Numbered from the stretch's first letter, positions 16,031 to 25,343 are shown. The stretch: 64,000 bases of DNA from Stutzerimonas zhaodongensis (GCF_003696365.1 NZ_RFFM01000001.1:1565852-1629851); one strand, 5' to 3'. The notes: generated from the letters alone by a model not told the origin. Translations and numbers: made by a program.

Positions 16031-18127
16031 CTAAGCCGCCTCAACCCAAACAGGGACACCGTTGAGCGCGGCGTTGCCCGAGAGCACGTCCAACTGGCGC
16101 TCGTCCGTCAGATCGTTGGCACTCGCCCCTGGCTGGCGACTGGCGATGTCCAGCTGGACGCCGGGTCGCCCATGCCCCCAACCGTGCGGAAGGCTCACGA
16201 CACCGCGCATCATTTCGTCGCTGACGGCAACCTCGACTTCAATCATCCCGACGCGGGAACGCACCCGCACGCGCTGCCCGTCGAGCAACCCCAGTCGACT
16301 GAGATCGGTGGGGTTCATCAACAACTGATGGCGCGACTTGCCTTTGACCAGGCGATGATAGTTGTGCATCCATGAGTTGTTGCTGCGAACGTGGCGACGA
16401 CCGATCAGCACCAATTGATCGGGCTGTACCGCAGCCGCCGCGGCGAAGCGTGCCACATCGTTAACGAACAACGACGGGGCGGCCTGCACTCGTTGATTCG
16501 CTGTTTTCAGCCGTCGCGCCAGATTCGGTTTGAGCGCACCGAGATCAAGCCCGTGCGGGTAGTCGCGCAGCCTGTCCACGCTGAGGGTCAGCTCGCTATT
16601 GTCTCCGTAGGGGCCTGCACGCAACGCACGATCGATCATCTGATCGGGCGCCATGGTGGGCTTGAGCTCAGCCCCGATTCGGCTCGCGAACGCTTTGGCC
16701 AGCCCGACGAAGATCTCCCAGTCATGCAGCGCACCCACCGGCTTGGCGAGCACCGACTCGTTGAAGCGGGTCACATTACGTACTGCAAAGACATTGAAGG
16801 TGGTGTCGTAGTGATCATGCTCCAGGGGTGCAGTGGGCGGCAGGATCAGGTCAGCGTAGCGTGTGGTTTCGTTGATGTAGAAGTCTACGCAAACCATGAA
16901 CTCCAGCCCGTCCAACGCCTGCTCGAGCTGCCGGCCGTTGGGCGTGGAAAGCACAGGATTGCCCGCCACCGTGACCATTGCGCGAATCTGCCCGTCCCCC
17001 TCGGTCAGCATCTCCTCGGCCAGTGCAGACACCGGTAGTTCTCCGCCATATTCCGGCAGGCCTGAAACGCGACTCTGCCAGCGGTTGAAATGGCCGCCCG
17101 AGGTGTTCGCCACCAGATCAACCGCAGGTTCGGTGCAGAGCGCCCCACCTGCCCGATCGAGATTGCCGGTTACCAGATTGATCGACTGCACCAGCCATTG
17201 ACACAGCGTACCGAAGGCCTGGGTCGAGACGCCCATACGCCCATAGCAAACGGCGCTGTCCGCTGCCGCGAAATCTCTTGCCAGCTGTCGGATCTGCTCG
17301 GCAGGCACGCCGCAGCGCGAACTCATCGATTCAGCCGAGAATGGCGCGACCGCCGCGCGCAACTCGTCCAGACCATCCACAGGCAGGTGCCCGGTACGGG
17401 TCAGGCCTTCATCGAACAACGTGTTCAGCAGACCGAAAAGCAGCGCAGCATCTTCGCCAGGGCAGACGAACAAATGTTGATCGGCAATGGCAGCGGTTTC
17501 GCTTCGACGTGGGTCGACGACCACCAACTTACCGCCGCGCGCCTGCAACGCCTTGAGACGCTTTTCCACATCGGGTACGGTCATGATGCTGCCGTTGGAG
17601 GCCAGCGGATTACCGCCCAATATGAGCATGAAGTCGGTGTGGTCGATGTCCGATATCGGAATCAATAGACCGTGGCCATACATCATCAGGCTGGTCAGAT
17701 GATGAGGCAGCTGATCGACCGAGGTCGCGGAGAATCGATTGCGGGTCTTCAGTTGACCGAGGAAGTAGTTGCTATGGGTCATCAGCCCGTAATTGTGCAC
17801 GCTGGGGTTGCCCTGATAGACCGCCACTGCATTATTTCCATGACGCTCTCGGATTTCCGCCAGTCGCTCGGCAACCAGTGTGAACGCCTCGTCCCACTCG
17901 ATGGCCTGCCACTCGTTGCCTATACGGCGCATAGGGTGGCGCAGACGATCCGGGTCATTCTGGATATCCTGCAACGCAACGGCCTTGGGGCAGATATGGC
18001 CTCGACTGAAGGTGTCCTGCGGATCACCCTTGATCGACAGGATCTGTTCATCGCGGGTTTCGATGGTCAGGCCACAGATGGCCTCGCACAGGTGGCAGGC
18101 ACGGTGATGCCGGATCGTTTCACTCAT
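16031..18127 (-). CDS. Molybdopterin-dependent oxidoreductase, cytoplasmic
   Basis: A 698-aa member of the DMSO-reductase superfamily. The N-terminus has CHLCEAICG and a fourth cysteine in GHICPKA, a C-x2-C-x3-C-x27-C ligand set for one [4Fe-4S] cluster. The C-terminal domain (QLVLIGRRHVRSNNSWMHN through SLPHGWGH) is the molybdopterin-guanine-dinucleotide binding part. No Tat signal precedes the cluster motif, so it should be cytoplasmic. The usual Mo-ligand Cys/Sec region appears to read RNRFSATSVDQLPHH without a cysteine. The ATG at 18127 (GGAG site) is preferred to 18208. No partner subunit or maturation gene is adjacent. Substrate unknown. Confidence 0.9.
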   Translation of the reverse strand: MSETIRHHRACHLCEAICGLTIETRDEQILSIKGDPQDTFSRGHICPKAVALQDIQNDPDRLRHPMRRIGNEWQAIEWDEAFTLVAERLAEIRERHGNNAVAVYQGNPSVHNYGLMTHSNYFLGQLKTRNRFSATSVDQLPHHLTSLMMYGHGLLIPISDIDHTDFMLILGGNPLASNGSIMTVPDVEKRLKALQARGGKLVVVDPRRSETAAIADQHLFVCPGEDAALLFGLLNTLFDEGLTRTGHLPVDGLDELRAAVAPFSAESMSSRCGVPAEQIRQLARDFAAADSAVCYGRMGVSTQAFGTLCQWLVQSINLVTGNLDRAGGALCTEPAVDLVANTSGGHFNRWQSRVSGLPEYGGELPVSALAEEMLTEGDGQIRAMVTVAGNPVLSTPNGRQLEQALDGLEFMVCVDFYINETTRYADLILPPTAPLEHDHYDTTFNVFAVRNVTRFNESVLAKPVGALHDWEIFVGLAKAFASRIGAELKPTMAPDQMIDRALRAGPYGDNSELTLSVDRLRDYPHGLDLGALKPNLARRLKTANQRVQAAPSLFVNDVARFAAAAAVQPDQLVLIGRRHVRSNNSWMHNYHRLVKGKSRHQLLMNPTDLSRLGLLDGQRVRVRSRVGMIEVEVAVSDEMMRGVVSLPHGWGHGRPGVQLDIASRQPGASANDLTDERQLDVLSGNAALNGVPVWVEAA

Positions 18128-18341
18128 CGCTGGCTCCGAAGATTGTTCTTGTAATGGGAACACTCTAGGCCCGAGGCGGGCAGCAGCCAATGAAAGACGT
18201 TGCGGCAAATAGGGTTCGATTCATATGACCGATCTCGCGAGCGGTCCAGCGGCCAGCGAGCCATAAGATCTGGAGATGCAGGGCCTATGTGGCGCGAGTT
18301 GCGCGCTGCCAAGTCACCTCCTGACAGCGACAGACCCGCTC

Positions 18342-18376
18342 GGCGCATGCGCCATGCTTGGCGCGATCAACGCGCC
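18342..18376 (-). terminator. Palindrome and hairpin at the recJ 3' end
   Basis: GGCGCG-ATCAA-CGCGCC at 18360-18376 overlaps the recJ stop codon and is followed on the minus strand by the perfect palindrome GGCGCATGCGCC at 18342-18353. No U-tract is present. They may mark the 3' end of recJ. Nothing further is recognisable up to the molybdopterin gene start at 18127. Confidence 0.35.
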
Positions 18377-20082
18377 GCGATGTGCGCCACCAGCAGTTGC
18401 ACGCTCTCCCTTCCGCGGAATTCATTCACATCCAGTTTGTAGGCCAGATCCGCCCAGCGCACGGTGGGGTTTGGCCAGAGCTCGCGATCGATGTTGAAGG
18501 CGATGCCATCGAGGGTCAGCGAACCGCATTCGCTCTTGAGCACCATCTTCAGGTGTTTCTCACCCACCAGCCGCTGCTGCACCAGCTGGAACACGCCGTG
18601 AAAAACCGGCTCGGGGAAGTGCTGCCCCCAGGGCCCCGCATTGCGCAGCGCCTTGGCCAGTTCGAGATGGAATTCTTCGACGCTCAACTGGCCATCGGTG
18701 AGCAGACGCCCGGTGAGGTCGTCCTCGCACAGTTGGCGCCGGACCTCGGCATCGAAGGCGGCCGTGAATGTGCCGAAATTCGCTTCCGGCAGTGACAAAC
18801 CGGCTGCCATCGCATGGCCGCCAAACTTACTGATCAGACCGGGATGACGCGCCGCGACAGCATCCAACGCGTCACGAATGTGAAAGCCCGGCACTGAACG
18901 CGCCGAGCCTTTGAGCATCCCCTCGCCAGCATCGGCAAAAGCAATGGTGGGGCGGTGATAACGCTCTTTGAGACGCGAAGCGAGAATGCCGATAACACCC
19001 TGGTGCCACTCCGGTTCGAACAGGCATAGCCCGAACGGCATGTCTTCTAGCGGCAGATCCTTTAGCTGAGCCAGCGCTTCGCGCTGCATGCCCTGCTCGA
19101 TGCCCTTGCGATCCTGATTGAGTTGGTCGAGCTGCACCGCCATGTCACGGGCCAGCGCTTCGTCTTCACACAGCAGGCACTCGATACCTAGGGCCATGTC
19201 ATCAAGCCGCCCCGCCGCGTTCAGTCGAGGTCCGAGGATGAAACCCAGATCGGTCGAGGTGATGCGGCTGTGATCGCGCCCGGCCACTTCGAGAATGGCT
19301 CGCAGCCCCGGCCGTGCCCGACCGGCACGAATGCGCGCCAGGCCCTGATGCACCAGGATGCGATTGTTTGCGTCCAGCGGCACCACGTCGGCCACGCTTC
19401 CCAGCGCCACCAGGTCCAGCAGCTCGGCCAGGTTCGGCTCCGACCAGCCGTTGCGGCTGAACCAGCCCCGTTCGCGCAGGGCAGCACGCAGGGCCAGCAA
19501 CACATAGAAGATCACCCCGACGCCGGCGATGCATTTACTCGGAAACGCGCATTGCGGCTGGTTGGGATTGACGATGGCATCGGCTGCCGGGAGATCGGAA
19601 CCTGGCAGGTGGTGATCGGTAACCAATACCTTCAGCCCCGCTGCCTTGGCCGCTGCCACACCGTCGACGCTGGAGATGCCGTTATCCACGGTCACCAGCA
19701 GATCGGGTTGCCGCTCGAGCGCGACGGCCACGATTTCAGGCGTCAGGCCGTAGCCGTATTCGAAGCGATTGGGCACCAGATAATCCACATGGGCCGCCCC
19801 CAACTGGCGCAAGCCCAGCACACCGACGGTACTGGCGGTGGCGCCGTCGGCATCGAAATCGCCGACGATCAGGATGCGCTGACGCTTCTCCAGCGCGTCG
19901 ACCAACAAGGACACAGCAGCATCGATCCCGCTGAGCTGACCGTAGGGGATCAGTCGTGCCAGCCCTTTGTCCAGCTCGCTGATCGACTGCACGCCACGAG
20001 CCGCGTAGAGACGCGTCAGCAGTGGAGGCAGGTCGCCCAGGTCTGGAAGCCGCTCGGGAAGTGGACGGGGTTCGATGCGCAT
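18367..20082 (-). CDS. recJ: Single-stranded-DNA exonuclease RecJ
   Basis: 5'-3' ssDNA exonuclease of the RecFOR, mismatch and base-excision repair routes. 571 aa is normal. DHH-phosphoesterase motifs are in order: VGDFDADGATAS (motif I), LVTVDNGISS, VLVTDHHLPG (the DHH motif), NPNQP, then LGPRLNAAGR of the linker, and the DHHA1 domain with FGGHAMAAGLSL. The OB-like C-terminal domain follows. Most pseudomonads have recJ near homoserine dehydrogenase and threonine synthase genes; here the neighbours differ. Confidence 0.96.
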   Translation of the reverse strand: MRIEPRPLPERLPDLGDLPPLLTRLYAARGVQSISELDKGLARLIPYGQLSGIDAAVSLLVDALEKRQRILIVGDFDADGATASTVGVLGLRQLGAAHVDYLVPNRFEYGYGLTPEIVAVALERQPDLLVTVDNGISSVDGVAAAKAAGLKVLVTDHHLPGSDLPAADAIVNPNQPQCAFPSKCIAGVGVIFYVLLALRAALRERGWFSRNGWSEPNLAELLDLVALGSVADVVPLDANNRILVHQGLARIRAGRARPGLRAILEVAGRDHSRITSTDLGFILGPRLNAAGRLDDMALGIECLLCEDEALARDMAVQLDQLNQDRKGIEQGMQREALAQLKDLPLEDMPFGLCLFEPEWHQGVIGILASRLKERYHRPTIAFADAGEGMLKGSARSVPGFHIRDALDAVAARHPGLISKFGGHAMAAGLSLPEANFGTFTAAFDAEVRRQLCEDDLTGRLLTDGQLSVEEFHLELAKALRNAGPWGQHFPEPVFHGVFQLVQQRLVGEKHLKMVLKSECGSLTLDGIAFNIDRELWPNPTVRWADLAYKLDVNEFRGRESVQLLVAHIAAR

Positions 20083-20114
20083 CTTTGGTAGTCCGGCCTG
20101 TAGCGTGAGGTGGG

Positions 20115-20642
20115 TCAGAGCGAAGTGGCAGCTCGTGCGGCCTGGTCATAGAGCCCAGACATGGCGCGCAGCAGCCCGGCTAGGCGATGGATATCGTCCG
20201 GGTCGATGTTCAGGTTCTCGAACGACGCGATAAGGCACTCGCGGCGGATGTCGGCATATTCCCTGCACAGCGCGCCACCCTTTTCGGTGGGCCGGTAGAA
20301 CATTTCCTTCCCCTGCTTCTCGCCTTCTACCAGACCAAGCTTGCCGAGCTTCTTCAAGGCATAGGTCACGGTGTGAGTGTCTTCGATATTGAGCAGCAGG
20401 CAGATATCCGCTTGTCGCTTGGCACGGCCACGGCTCGCGAGGTTGTGCAGCACCATCACGTCCAGCGCATTCATCTCCACTGCGCCGGATGCCTTCATGC
20501 ATCGCTCCATCCAGCGCATCAGCGCGGCGCTGGCAACGATGATGCCGTACTCGAGTTCGGAGAGTTCCTGGGACTGCTCGGCGAGATGCGCCGATGCGAC
20601 GATGGACGATCGCAACGGGCGAGTAGATTTAGCGTCAACCAT
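20115..20642 (-). CDS. Winged-helix (MarR-like) regulator divergent from pxpA
   Basis: A 175-aa transcription factor. Residues about 60-140 form a winged helix: MNALDVMVLHNLASRGRAKRQADICLLL, then DTHTVTYALKKLGKLGLVEGEKQGKEMFYRPTEKG, the recognition helix and wing of MarR-type proteins. It is divergent from the 5-oxoprolinase operon and separated by a 196-bp region with a strong AT-rich inverted repeat, so it is very likely the local repressor responding to 5-oxoproline, glutamate or a related signal (inference). The start at 20642 is chosen by analogy with protein length; a longer frame reaches 20705 and would cover part of the promoter. Confidence 0.8.
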   Translation of the reverse strand: MVDAKSTRPLRSSIVASAHLAEQSQELSELEYGIIVASAALMRWMERCMKASGAVEMNALDVMVLHNLASRGRAKRQADICLLLNIEDTHTVTYALKKLGKLGLVEGEKQGKEMFYRPTEKGGALCREYADIRRECLIASFENLNIDPDDIHRLAGLLRAMSGLYDQAARAATSL

Positions 20643-20754
20643 CTTGTGGACCACGGGATGAGGGGCGAAGCGTGATGCCGCCCGGGGAATCGGGGCGGCA
20701 AGCATACATCAATGTACTCGCAGCGACCGCCGCAGGGATCGTCATTAAATTTTT

Positions 20755-20780
20755 ATTGATAAATCATTGATAATTTATCA
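20755..20780. promoter_or_regulatory. AT-rich operator/promoter of the pxp locus
   Basis: TGATAAAT-N8-ATTTATCA at 20757-20780 is a perfect 8-8-8 inverted repeat, and ATTGATAA is directly repeated at 20755-20762 and 20766-20773. This is far more AT-rich than its surroundings and lies between the regulator and pxpA, about 60 bp before the pxpA ATG. It is the obvious binding site for the adjacent winged-helix protein. Confidence 0.65.
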
Positions 20781-20838
20781 TCGTTACCTCACTTTCCCGC
20801 CGGCATGCCGGAGCGGGCCAGCCGACAGCGAGGATCGT

Positions 20839-21588
20839 ATGAAACGTCTTCTTCTCAATTGCGACATCGGCGAAAGCTTTGGCGCCTGGACCATGGGCCT
20901 CGATGCCGAGGTCATGCCCTTCATCGACTGCGCCAATGTGGCCTGCGGATTTCACGCGTCAGACCCCCAGATCATGCGTCGCACTGTCGCGCTGGCAACG
21001 CAGCATGACGTGAAGATTGGCGCGCATCCTGCCTACCCCGACCTTGTAGGCTTCGGCCGCCGATCCATGGCGTGCAGCCCGGATGAAGTGGAGAACATGC
21101 TGCTTTATCAGATCGGCGCGCTGGATGGCATCTGTCGCGCTGAAGGCACTCAGGTCCGGTACGTCAAACCGCATGGGGCCCTGTACAACGACATGATGCG
21201 TAAACCTGAGTTGCTTCGGGCGGTGATGAAGGCGGTCACGGCCTACTCGCCGTCGCTTCCGCTGATGCTGATGTCCACCCGCGACAACAGCGCTGCCCAG
21301 ACATTGGCTGACGAAGTGGGGATCAAGCTGTGGTTCGAGGTGTTCGCTGATCGAGCCTACGACCCGGCTGGCATGCTGGTATCCCGGTCCTTGCCCGGTG
21401 CCGTGCATCACGACGCCGAAACCGTCGCAGCTCAGGCGTTGAGCCTGGCCAAAGGCGATGCGCTGACAGCCAGCGATGGCAGTGCCCTGATACTTCGTGC
21501 CGATACGCTCTGCGTTCACGGCGACAACGCCGGTTCGGTCGCAGCGGTGCAGCGCATTCGCAAAGCGCTTGAGCAGCTTCCCGCATGA
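20839..21588 (+). CDS. pxpA: 5-oxoprolinase subunit A (LamB/YcsF family)
   Basis: Subunit of the ATP-dependent 5-oxoprolinase PxpABC, which opens 5-oxo-L-proline (pyroglutamate) to glutamate. 249 aa with the family start [14 protein letters not shown], then [27 protein letters not shown] and [11 protein letters not shown], all conserved in YcsF proteins. The ATG at 20839 has a GAGGATC ribosome site; an earlier ATG at 20767 lies inside the operator. The 3' end overlaps pxpB by four bases, so the three subunits are coupled. Confidence 0.95.
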   Translation: MKRLLLNCDIGESFGAWTMGLDAEVMPFIDCANVACGFHASDPQIMRRTVALATQHDVKIGAHPAYPDLVGFGRRSMACSPDEVENMLLYQIGALDGICRAEGTQVRYVKPHGALYNDMMRKPELLRAVMKAVTAYSPSLPLMLMSTRDNSAAQTLADEVGIKLWFEVFADRAYDPAGMLVSRSLPGAVHHDAETVAAQALSLAKGDALTASDGSALILRADTLCVHGDNAGSVAAVQRIRKALEQLPA

Positions 21589-22289
21589 CGCCGCGCATCG
21601 AAGTGGTCGGCATCGATTGCCTGATGCTGCGCCTGTTCGACGAGATCGATGAAGCCCACATGCCCTGGCTGCTGGCCGCTACACGTCGTCTGCGTGAAGC
21701 CTTTGGACCGGCTTTGGTTGATCTGGTCCCGTCCTACACGACACTGCTGGTGCACTACGATCTGACTCAACTGAACGACGACCAGGCGCGCGAACGAGTT
21801 TCCCAAGCACTCAATGAACTGCGACCGGACACCGGCGGGCAGGCGCGTGAGCTGGAGATCCCGGTCTGGTATGACACAAGCGTCGGCCCGGAACTCGAGG
21901 CACTGGGGCAGCGCAGCGGGCTCGGCGTCGCCGGAGTGATCGAGCGCCACAGTGCCCGCCCCTATCAGGTCTTTGCGCTGGGCTTCGCGCCGGGGTTCGC
22001 CTTCATGGGACTGGTCGACGAGTGCCTTGCCAGCCCCCGCTTGCAGACACCTCGCAAGCAGGTTCCGGCCGGCAGCCTGGGTATCGCCGACCGCCAGACT
22101 GCTATCTACCCACTGGTTTCGCCAGGGGGCTGGAACCTTATTGGCCGCAGCCCGACCCGGCTATTCGACCGAGAATTGGATGGTTACAGCATCTGGCAGC
22201 CCGGCGATCGCGTGCGCTTCCAACCCATCGATCACGCCGAGTTCGTTCGCCTCGGCGGAGACGACACACCCTTCGAGGTGATGCCATGA
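21585..22289 (+). CDS. pxpB: 5-oxoprolinase subunit B (KipI family)
   Basis: A 234-aa KipI-like subunit of the 5-oxoprolinase complex. It shows the family segments [17 protein letters not shown], the [17 protein letters not shown] signature and [30 protein letters not shown]. It overlaps pxpA at its start (ATGA) and pxpC at its end (ATGA). In Bacillus the homologue was first described as an inhibitor of the sporulation kinase KinA, but in complexes with YcsF it is the oxoprolinase subunit. Confidence 0.95.
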   Translation: MTPRIEVVGIDCLMLRLFDEIDEAHMPWLLAATRRLREAFGPALVDLVPSYTTLLVHYDLTQLNDDQARERVSQALNELRPDTGGQARELEIPVWYDTSVGPELEALGQRSGLGVAGVIERHSARPYQVFALGFAPGFAFMGLVDECLASPRLQTPRKQVPAGSLGIADRQTAIYPLVSPGGWNLIGRSPTRLFDRELDGYSIWQPGDRVRFQPIDHAEFVRLGGDDTPFEVMP

Positions 22290-23200
22290 GCCTGTTGATC
22301 GAACGCAGTGGTGCCATGGCCAGCTTGCAGGACGGCGGCCGTTTCGGCGTGCGTCATCTTGGTGTGACCCAGGGGGGCGCTGCGGACTGGGTATCTCAAG
22401 CCTGGGCCAACTGGTTGCTGGGTAATCCGCTGCAGGCTGCGACGATCGAGATCACGCTCGGGAGTTTCGTCCTGCTCGCCGAAGCCGACAGCTGCCTGGC
22501 GCTGTGCGGCGCCGACCTGTCCGCATCGCTCGATGACCAGCCTCTGGAGCCAGGACGCAGCTTCACCATTCGCAAGAGGCAACGCCTGGCGTTTGCCCAG
22601 CCGCGCCAAGGTGTGCGGGCCTACCTTGCCGCACCTGGCGGCTTCGCAGCACCACAAATGATGGACAGCTGCGCAACGGTGCGGCGAGAGGCGCTTGGGG
22701 GGCTGCACGGTGATGGCGAACCACTGAAGATGGGCGACCGCCTCACTTGGAGGGGTACTGCCCCCGCACCGCGGACGCTGGACAGCAGCTTGGCGACGCC
22801 ACTGTCAGGGCCGGATCCGCTACAGGTGGTACTCGGCGCCCAGATCGGGGACTTCAGCGGGAGAAGCCTGTTTGACGCATTCAATAGCGAATGGACGGTT
22901 GATCAGCGCGCAGACCGCATGGGCATCCGCCTGCTTGGTCCGGCGCTGCGCAGCTCACGACAGTCGATGATCTCCGAAGGCGTGCCGCTGGGTGCGATAC
23001 AGGTTCCGCCCGACGGGCAGCCGATCGTTCTGCTCAATGATCGACAGACCATTGGAGGCTATCCGCGTCTCGGCGCCCTGACCCCCTTTGCCGTTGCTCG
23101 TCTGGCGCAGTGCATGCCGGGCACCACACTGCGGCTGCAGCCGACCGCGCTGGAAGCGGCCCAACGTCAGCAACGCAAACTGCTCGCCTACTGGCGATAA
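22286..23200 (+). CDS. pxpC: 5-oxoprolinase subunit C (KipA family)
   Basis: A 304-aa biotin-dependent-carboxylase-like subunit (KipA/allophanate hydrolase subunit 2 fold) of the 5-oxoprolinase complex. The N-terminus [34 protein letters not shown] matches the family, and GVRAYLAAPGGF, QADRMGIRLLG-type and SEGVPLGAIQVPPDGQPIVLLNDRQTIGGYP segments follow. The ATG at 22286 overlaps the pxpB stop; the longer frame from 22022 lies within pxpB. Confidence 0.95.
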   Translation: MSLLIERSGAMASLQDGGRFGVRHLGVTQGGAADWVSQAWANWLLGNPLQAATIEITLGSFVLLAEADSCLALCGADLSASLDDQPLEPGRSFTIRKRQRLAFAQPRQGVRAYLAAPGGFAAPQMMDSCATVRREALGGLHGDGEPLKMGDRLTWRGTAPAPRTLDSSLATPLSGPDPLQVVLGAQIGDFSGRSLFDAFNSEWTVDQRADRMGIRLLGPALRSSRQSMISEGVPLGAIQVPPDGQPIVLLNDRQTIGGYPRLGALTPFAVARLAQCMPGTTLRLQPTALEAAQRQQRKLLAYWR

Positions 23201-23220
23201 CCCTAGAGCGGAGCGAAGCC

Positions 23221-24018
23221 ATGAACCTGAACCCTTATCGCCACCTCCCGCCTTCGGAATTGCGCCGATTGATCCGCCGTGGCGAGCTGAGCGGGCCAAC
23301 CGCGGGGCTGGCTAATGGCTTTGCCCAAGCGAATCTGATGATCGTCCGCCGGGAGCTCGCCTACGACTTTCTCCTGTTCTGTCAGCGCAACCCCAAGCCC
23401 TGCCCTTTACTTGACGTGACCGATCCTGGCTGCACCGAACCGCTGCGCGCGGCACCTGGAGCAGACATTCGCACCGACTTTCCAAAATATCGGATCTACC
23501 GTCACGGCAGCCTGGAACAGGAAGTCAGCGATATCACGGCGTTCTGGGAAGACGGCATGGTTGCCTTCCTGATCGGCTGCAGCTTCAGCTTCGAGGGTGC
23601 ATTGCTGGCTAACGACGTACCGGTCCGACACATCGAGGACAATCATAACGTGCCGATGTACCGCACCAATATCCCCTGCCAGGCAGCGGGATCGCTAAAC
23701 GGGCCAATGGTCGTCAGCATGCGACCGATGCCGGCAGACAAGGTAGTGCGAGCGGTGCAAGTCACCTCACGGTTTCCAGCAGTGCATGGAGCGCCGGTAC
23801 ACATCGGTGATCCGCGACAGATCGGCATACACGATATCGACCGTCCCGACTTCGGAGAGCCGTCGGCGATAGGTGACGACGAGATCCCTGTGTTCTGGGC
23901 CTGCGGGGTGACGCCTCAGGCCGTGGCCATGCAAGCCAAGCCAGAACTGGTCATTACCCACGCTCCCGGACACATGTTCATCACCGACATCCGTGATGAA
24001 CATATGGGGGTGCTCTGA
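23221..24018 (+). CDS. D-glutamate cyclase/YcsI-like putative hydro-lyase (DUF1445)
   Basis: A 265-aa protein of the YcsI/DUF1445 family, to which the main domain of mammalian D-glutamate cyclase (D-Glu to 5-oxo-D-proline) belongs. Visible family segments are PYRHLPPSELRRLIRRGEL, GLANGFAQANL, FLLFCQRNPKPCPLLDVTDPG, DIRTDFPKYRIY, FLIGCSFSFEGAL, VPMYRTNIPC and the C-terminal FWACGVTPQ, THAPGHMFITD. It follows pxpC by 20 bp with an AGAGCGGAG ribosome site. Its place beside 5-oxoprolinase genes fits a role in interconverting glutamate and 5-oxoproline, perhaps the D-isomer; the direction is not established. Confidence 0.85.
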   Translation: MNLNPYRHLPPSELRRLIRRGELSGPTAGLANGFAQANLMIVRRELAYDFLLFCQRNPKPCPLLDVTDPGCTEPLRAAPGADIRTDFPKYRIYRHGSLEQEVSDITAFWEDGMVAFLIGCSFSFEGALLANDVPVRHIEDNHNVPMYRTNIPCQAAGSLNGPMVVSMRPMPADKVVRAVQVTSRFPAVHGAPVHIGDPRQIGIHDIDRPDFGEPSAIGDDEIPVFWACGVTPQAVAMQAKPELVITHAPGHMFITDIRDEHMGVL

Positions 24019-24125
24019 CCCAGACCTCACTAACTTCATCTCAAGAATAAAAATGACATCGAGAGTCCGGTTTGTACCCGGCTGCATTCCCTACCTGCCC
24101 CAACATCAAGAAAAAAGGTATCCCG

Positions 24126-25343
24126 ATGCACCCCAGCCCCAGCGCTACCCCAACGTCACAACGCAACGTCCTGCGCGGCGCCATTTTCATCATGGCGACG
24201 TCTTCGATCGGCCCCGCCTTCCTGACTCAGACATCCCTGTTCACCGAGAAATATCTGGCGAGTTTCGCGTTCGCCATCATCATTTCACTGCTGATCGACA
24301 TCGGTGCGCAACTCAACATATGGCGCGTGATTACCGTCGCCAACCTGCGCGGCCAGGACGTGGCAAACCGGGTCATTCCGGGTGTCGGGCATCTGATTTC
24401 GGCATTCATCGTACTGGGCGGGATCGCCTTCAACATCGGCAACATCGGTGGGGCCGGTCTAGCGATGAATGTGATTTTCGGCGTGCCTCCTGTGATCGGA
24501 TCGCTGATCGCCGCCGTGCTCATCATCGGCATCTTTCTGCTGCGCAACGCCAAGGGCGTAATGGATTCCATCATGCAGGTGCTCGGGCTGATCATGCTGT
24601 GCATGATCGGATACGCCATGATCCAGTCGAGCCCACCGGTGATGGAAGCGCTGAGCCGCAGCTTCAATCCGGACGATCCATTGATTCTCCTTCTACCGAT
24701 CGTGACGCTCGTTGGCGGGACCGTGGGCGGCTACATCTCCTTTTCCGGTGGACATCGGCTGGTTGAAGCCGGAATCACTGGCGTGCAGAACGTAGGCGTG
24801 GTAACGCGTGCCGCAGTAATCGGCATTGCCACGACAGGTGTGGTTCGTATCTGCCTGTTTCTCGCCGCGCTTGGGGTCGTCAGCCAGGGCCTGAGCCTGG
24901 ATCCGGCCAACCCGGCGGCTTCGGTGTTCTCCCACTCCATGGGCACGGTGGGCTACAAGATGTTCGGTGTCGTGTTGCTGGCCGCATCGGTGTCGTCGGT
25001 GATCGGTGCCGCCTATACCAGCGTTTCCTTCATGTACTCCCTGCACGAGAGCATTCAGCGTCATAACCAGCGTGTAGTTATCGGCTTCATTGCCTGCTCG
25101 ACGCTGATCTACAGCCTTGTCGGTCAACCGGTCAAAGTGCTGGTGGTGGCCGGGACACTCAATGCGCTGGTATTGCCGCTGGCCCTGGCCTGCATTCTCT
25201 GGGCGGCGAAGAAGCCGAGCATCGTCGGTAACGAGTACCGTCATCCGACCTGGATGCTGGTGTTCGGGCTGTTGGCGATGGTGGCCACAGCGGTGGGTGT
25301 GGTGATGTCGTTCAACGCGTTCGTACAGTTCTGGCAGTCCTGA
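24126..25343 (+). CDS. NRAMP-fold transporter (YcsG type), metal motif absent
   Basis: A 405-aa membrane protein with about eleven hydrophobic segments and an NRAMP/MntH-like fold. Genuine NRAMP metal transporters carry a DPGN motif in TM1 and an MPH motif in TM6. Here TM1 reads SSIGPAFL (about residues 26-33), and the equivalent of TM6 is YISFSGGHRL, so the metal-binding aspartate and methionine are missing. Its companion genes are 5-oxoprolinase subunits, as in the Bacillus ycsF-ycsG-ycsI-kip cluster. I infer transport of 5-oxoproline or a related compound instead of a metal. The ATG at 24126 follows an AAAAGG site. Confidence 0.85.
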   Translation: MHPSPSATPTSQRNVLRGAIFIMATSSIGPAFLTQTSLFTEKYLASFAFAIIISLLIDIGAQLNIWRVITVANLRGQDVANRVIPGVGHLISAFIVLGGIAFNIGNIGGAGLAMNVIFGVPPVIGSLIAAVLIIGIFLLRNAKGVMDSIMQVLGLIMLCMIGYAMIQSSPPVMEALSRSFNPDDPLILLLPIVTLVGGTVGGYISFSGGHRLVEAGITGVQNVGVVTRAAVIGIATTGVVRICLFLAALGVVSQGLSLDPANPAASVFSHSMGTVGYKMFGVVLLAASVSSVIGAAYTSVSFMYSLHESIQRHNQRVVIGFIACSTLIYSLVGQPVKVLVVAGTLNALVLPLALACILWAAKKPSIVGNEYRHPTWMLVFGLLAMVATAVGVVMSFNAFVQFWQS

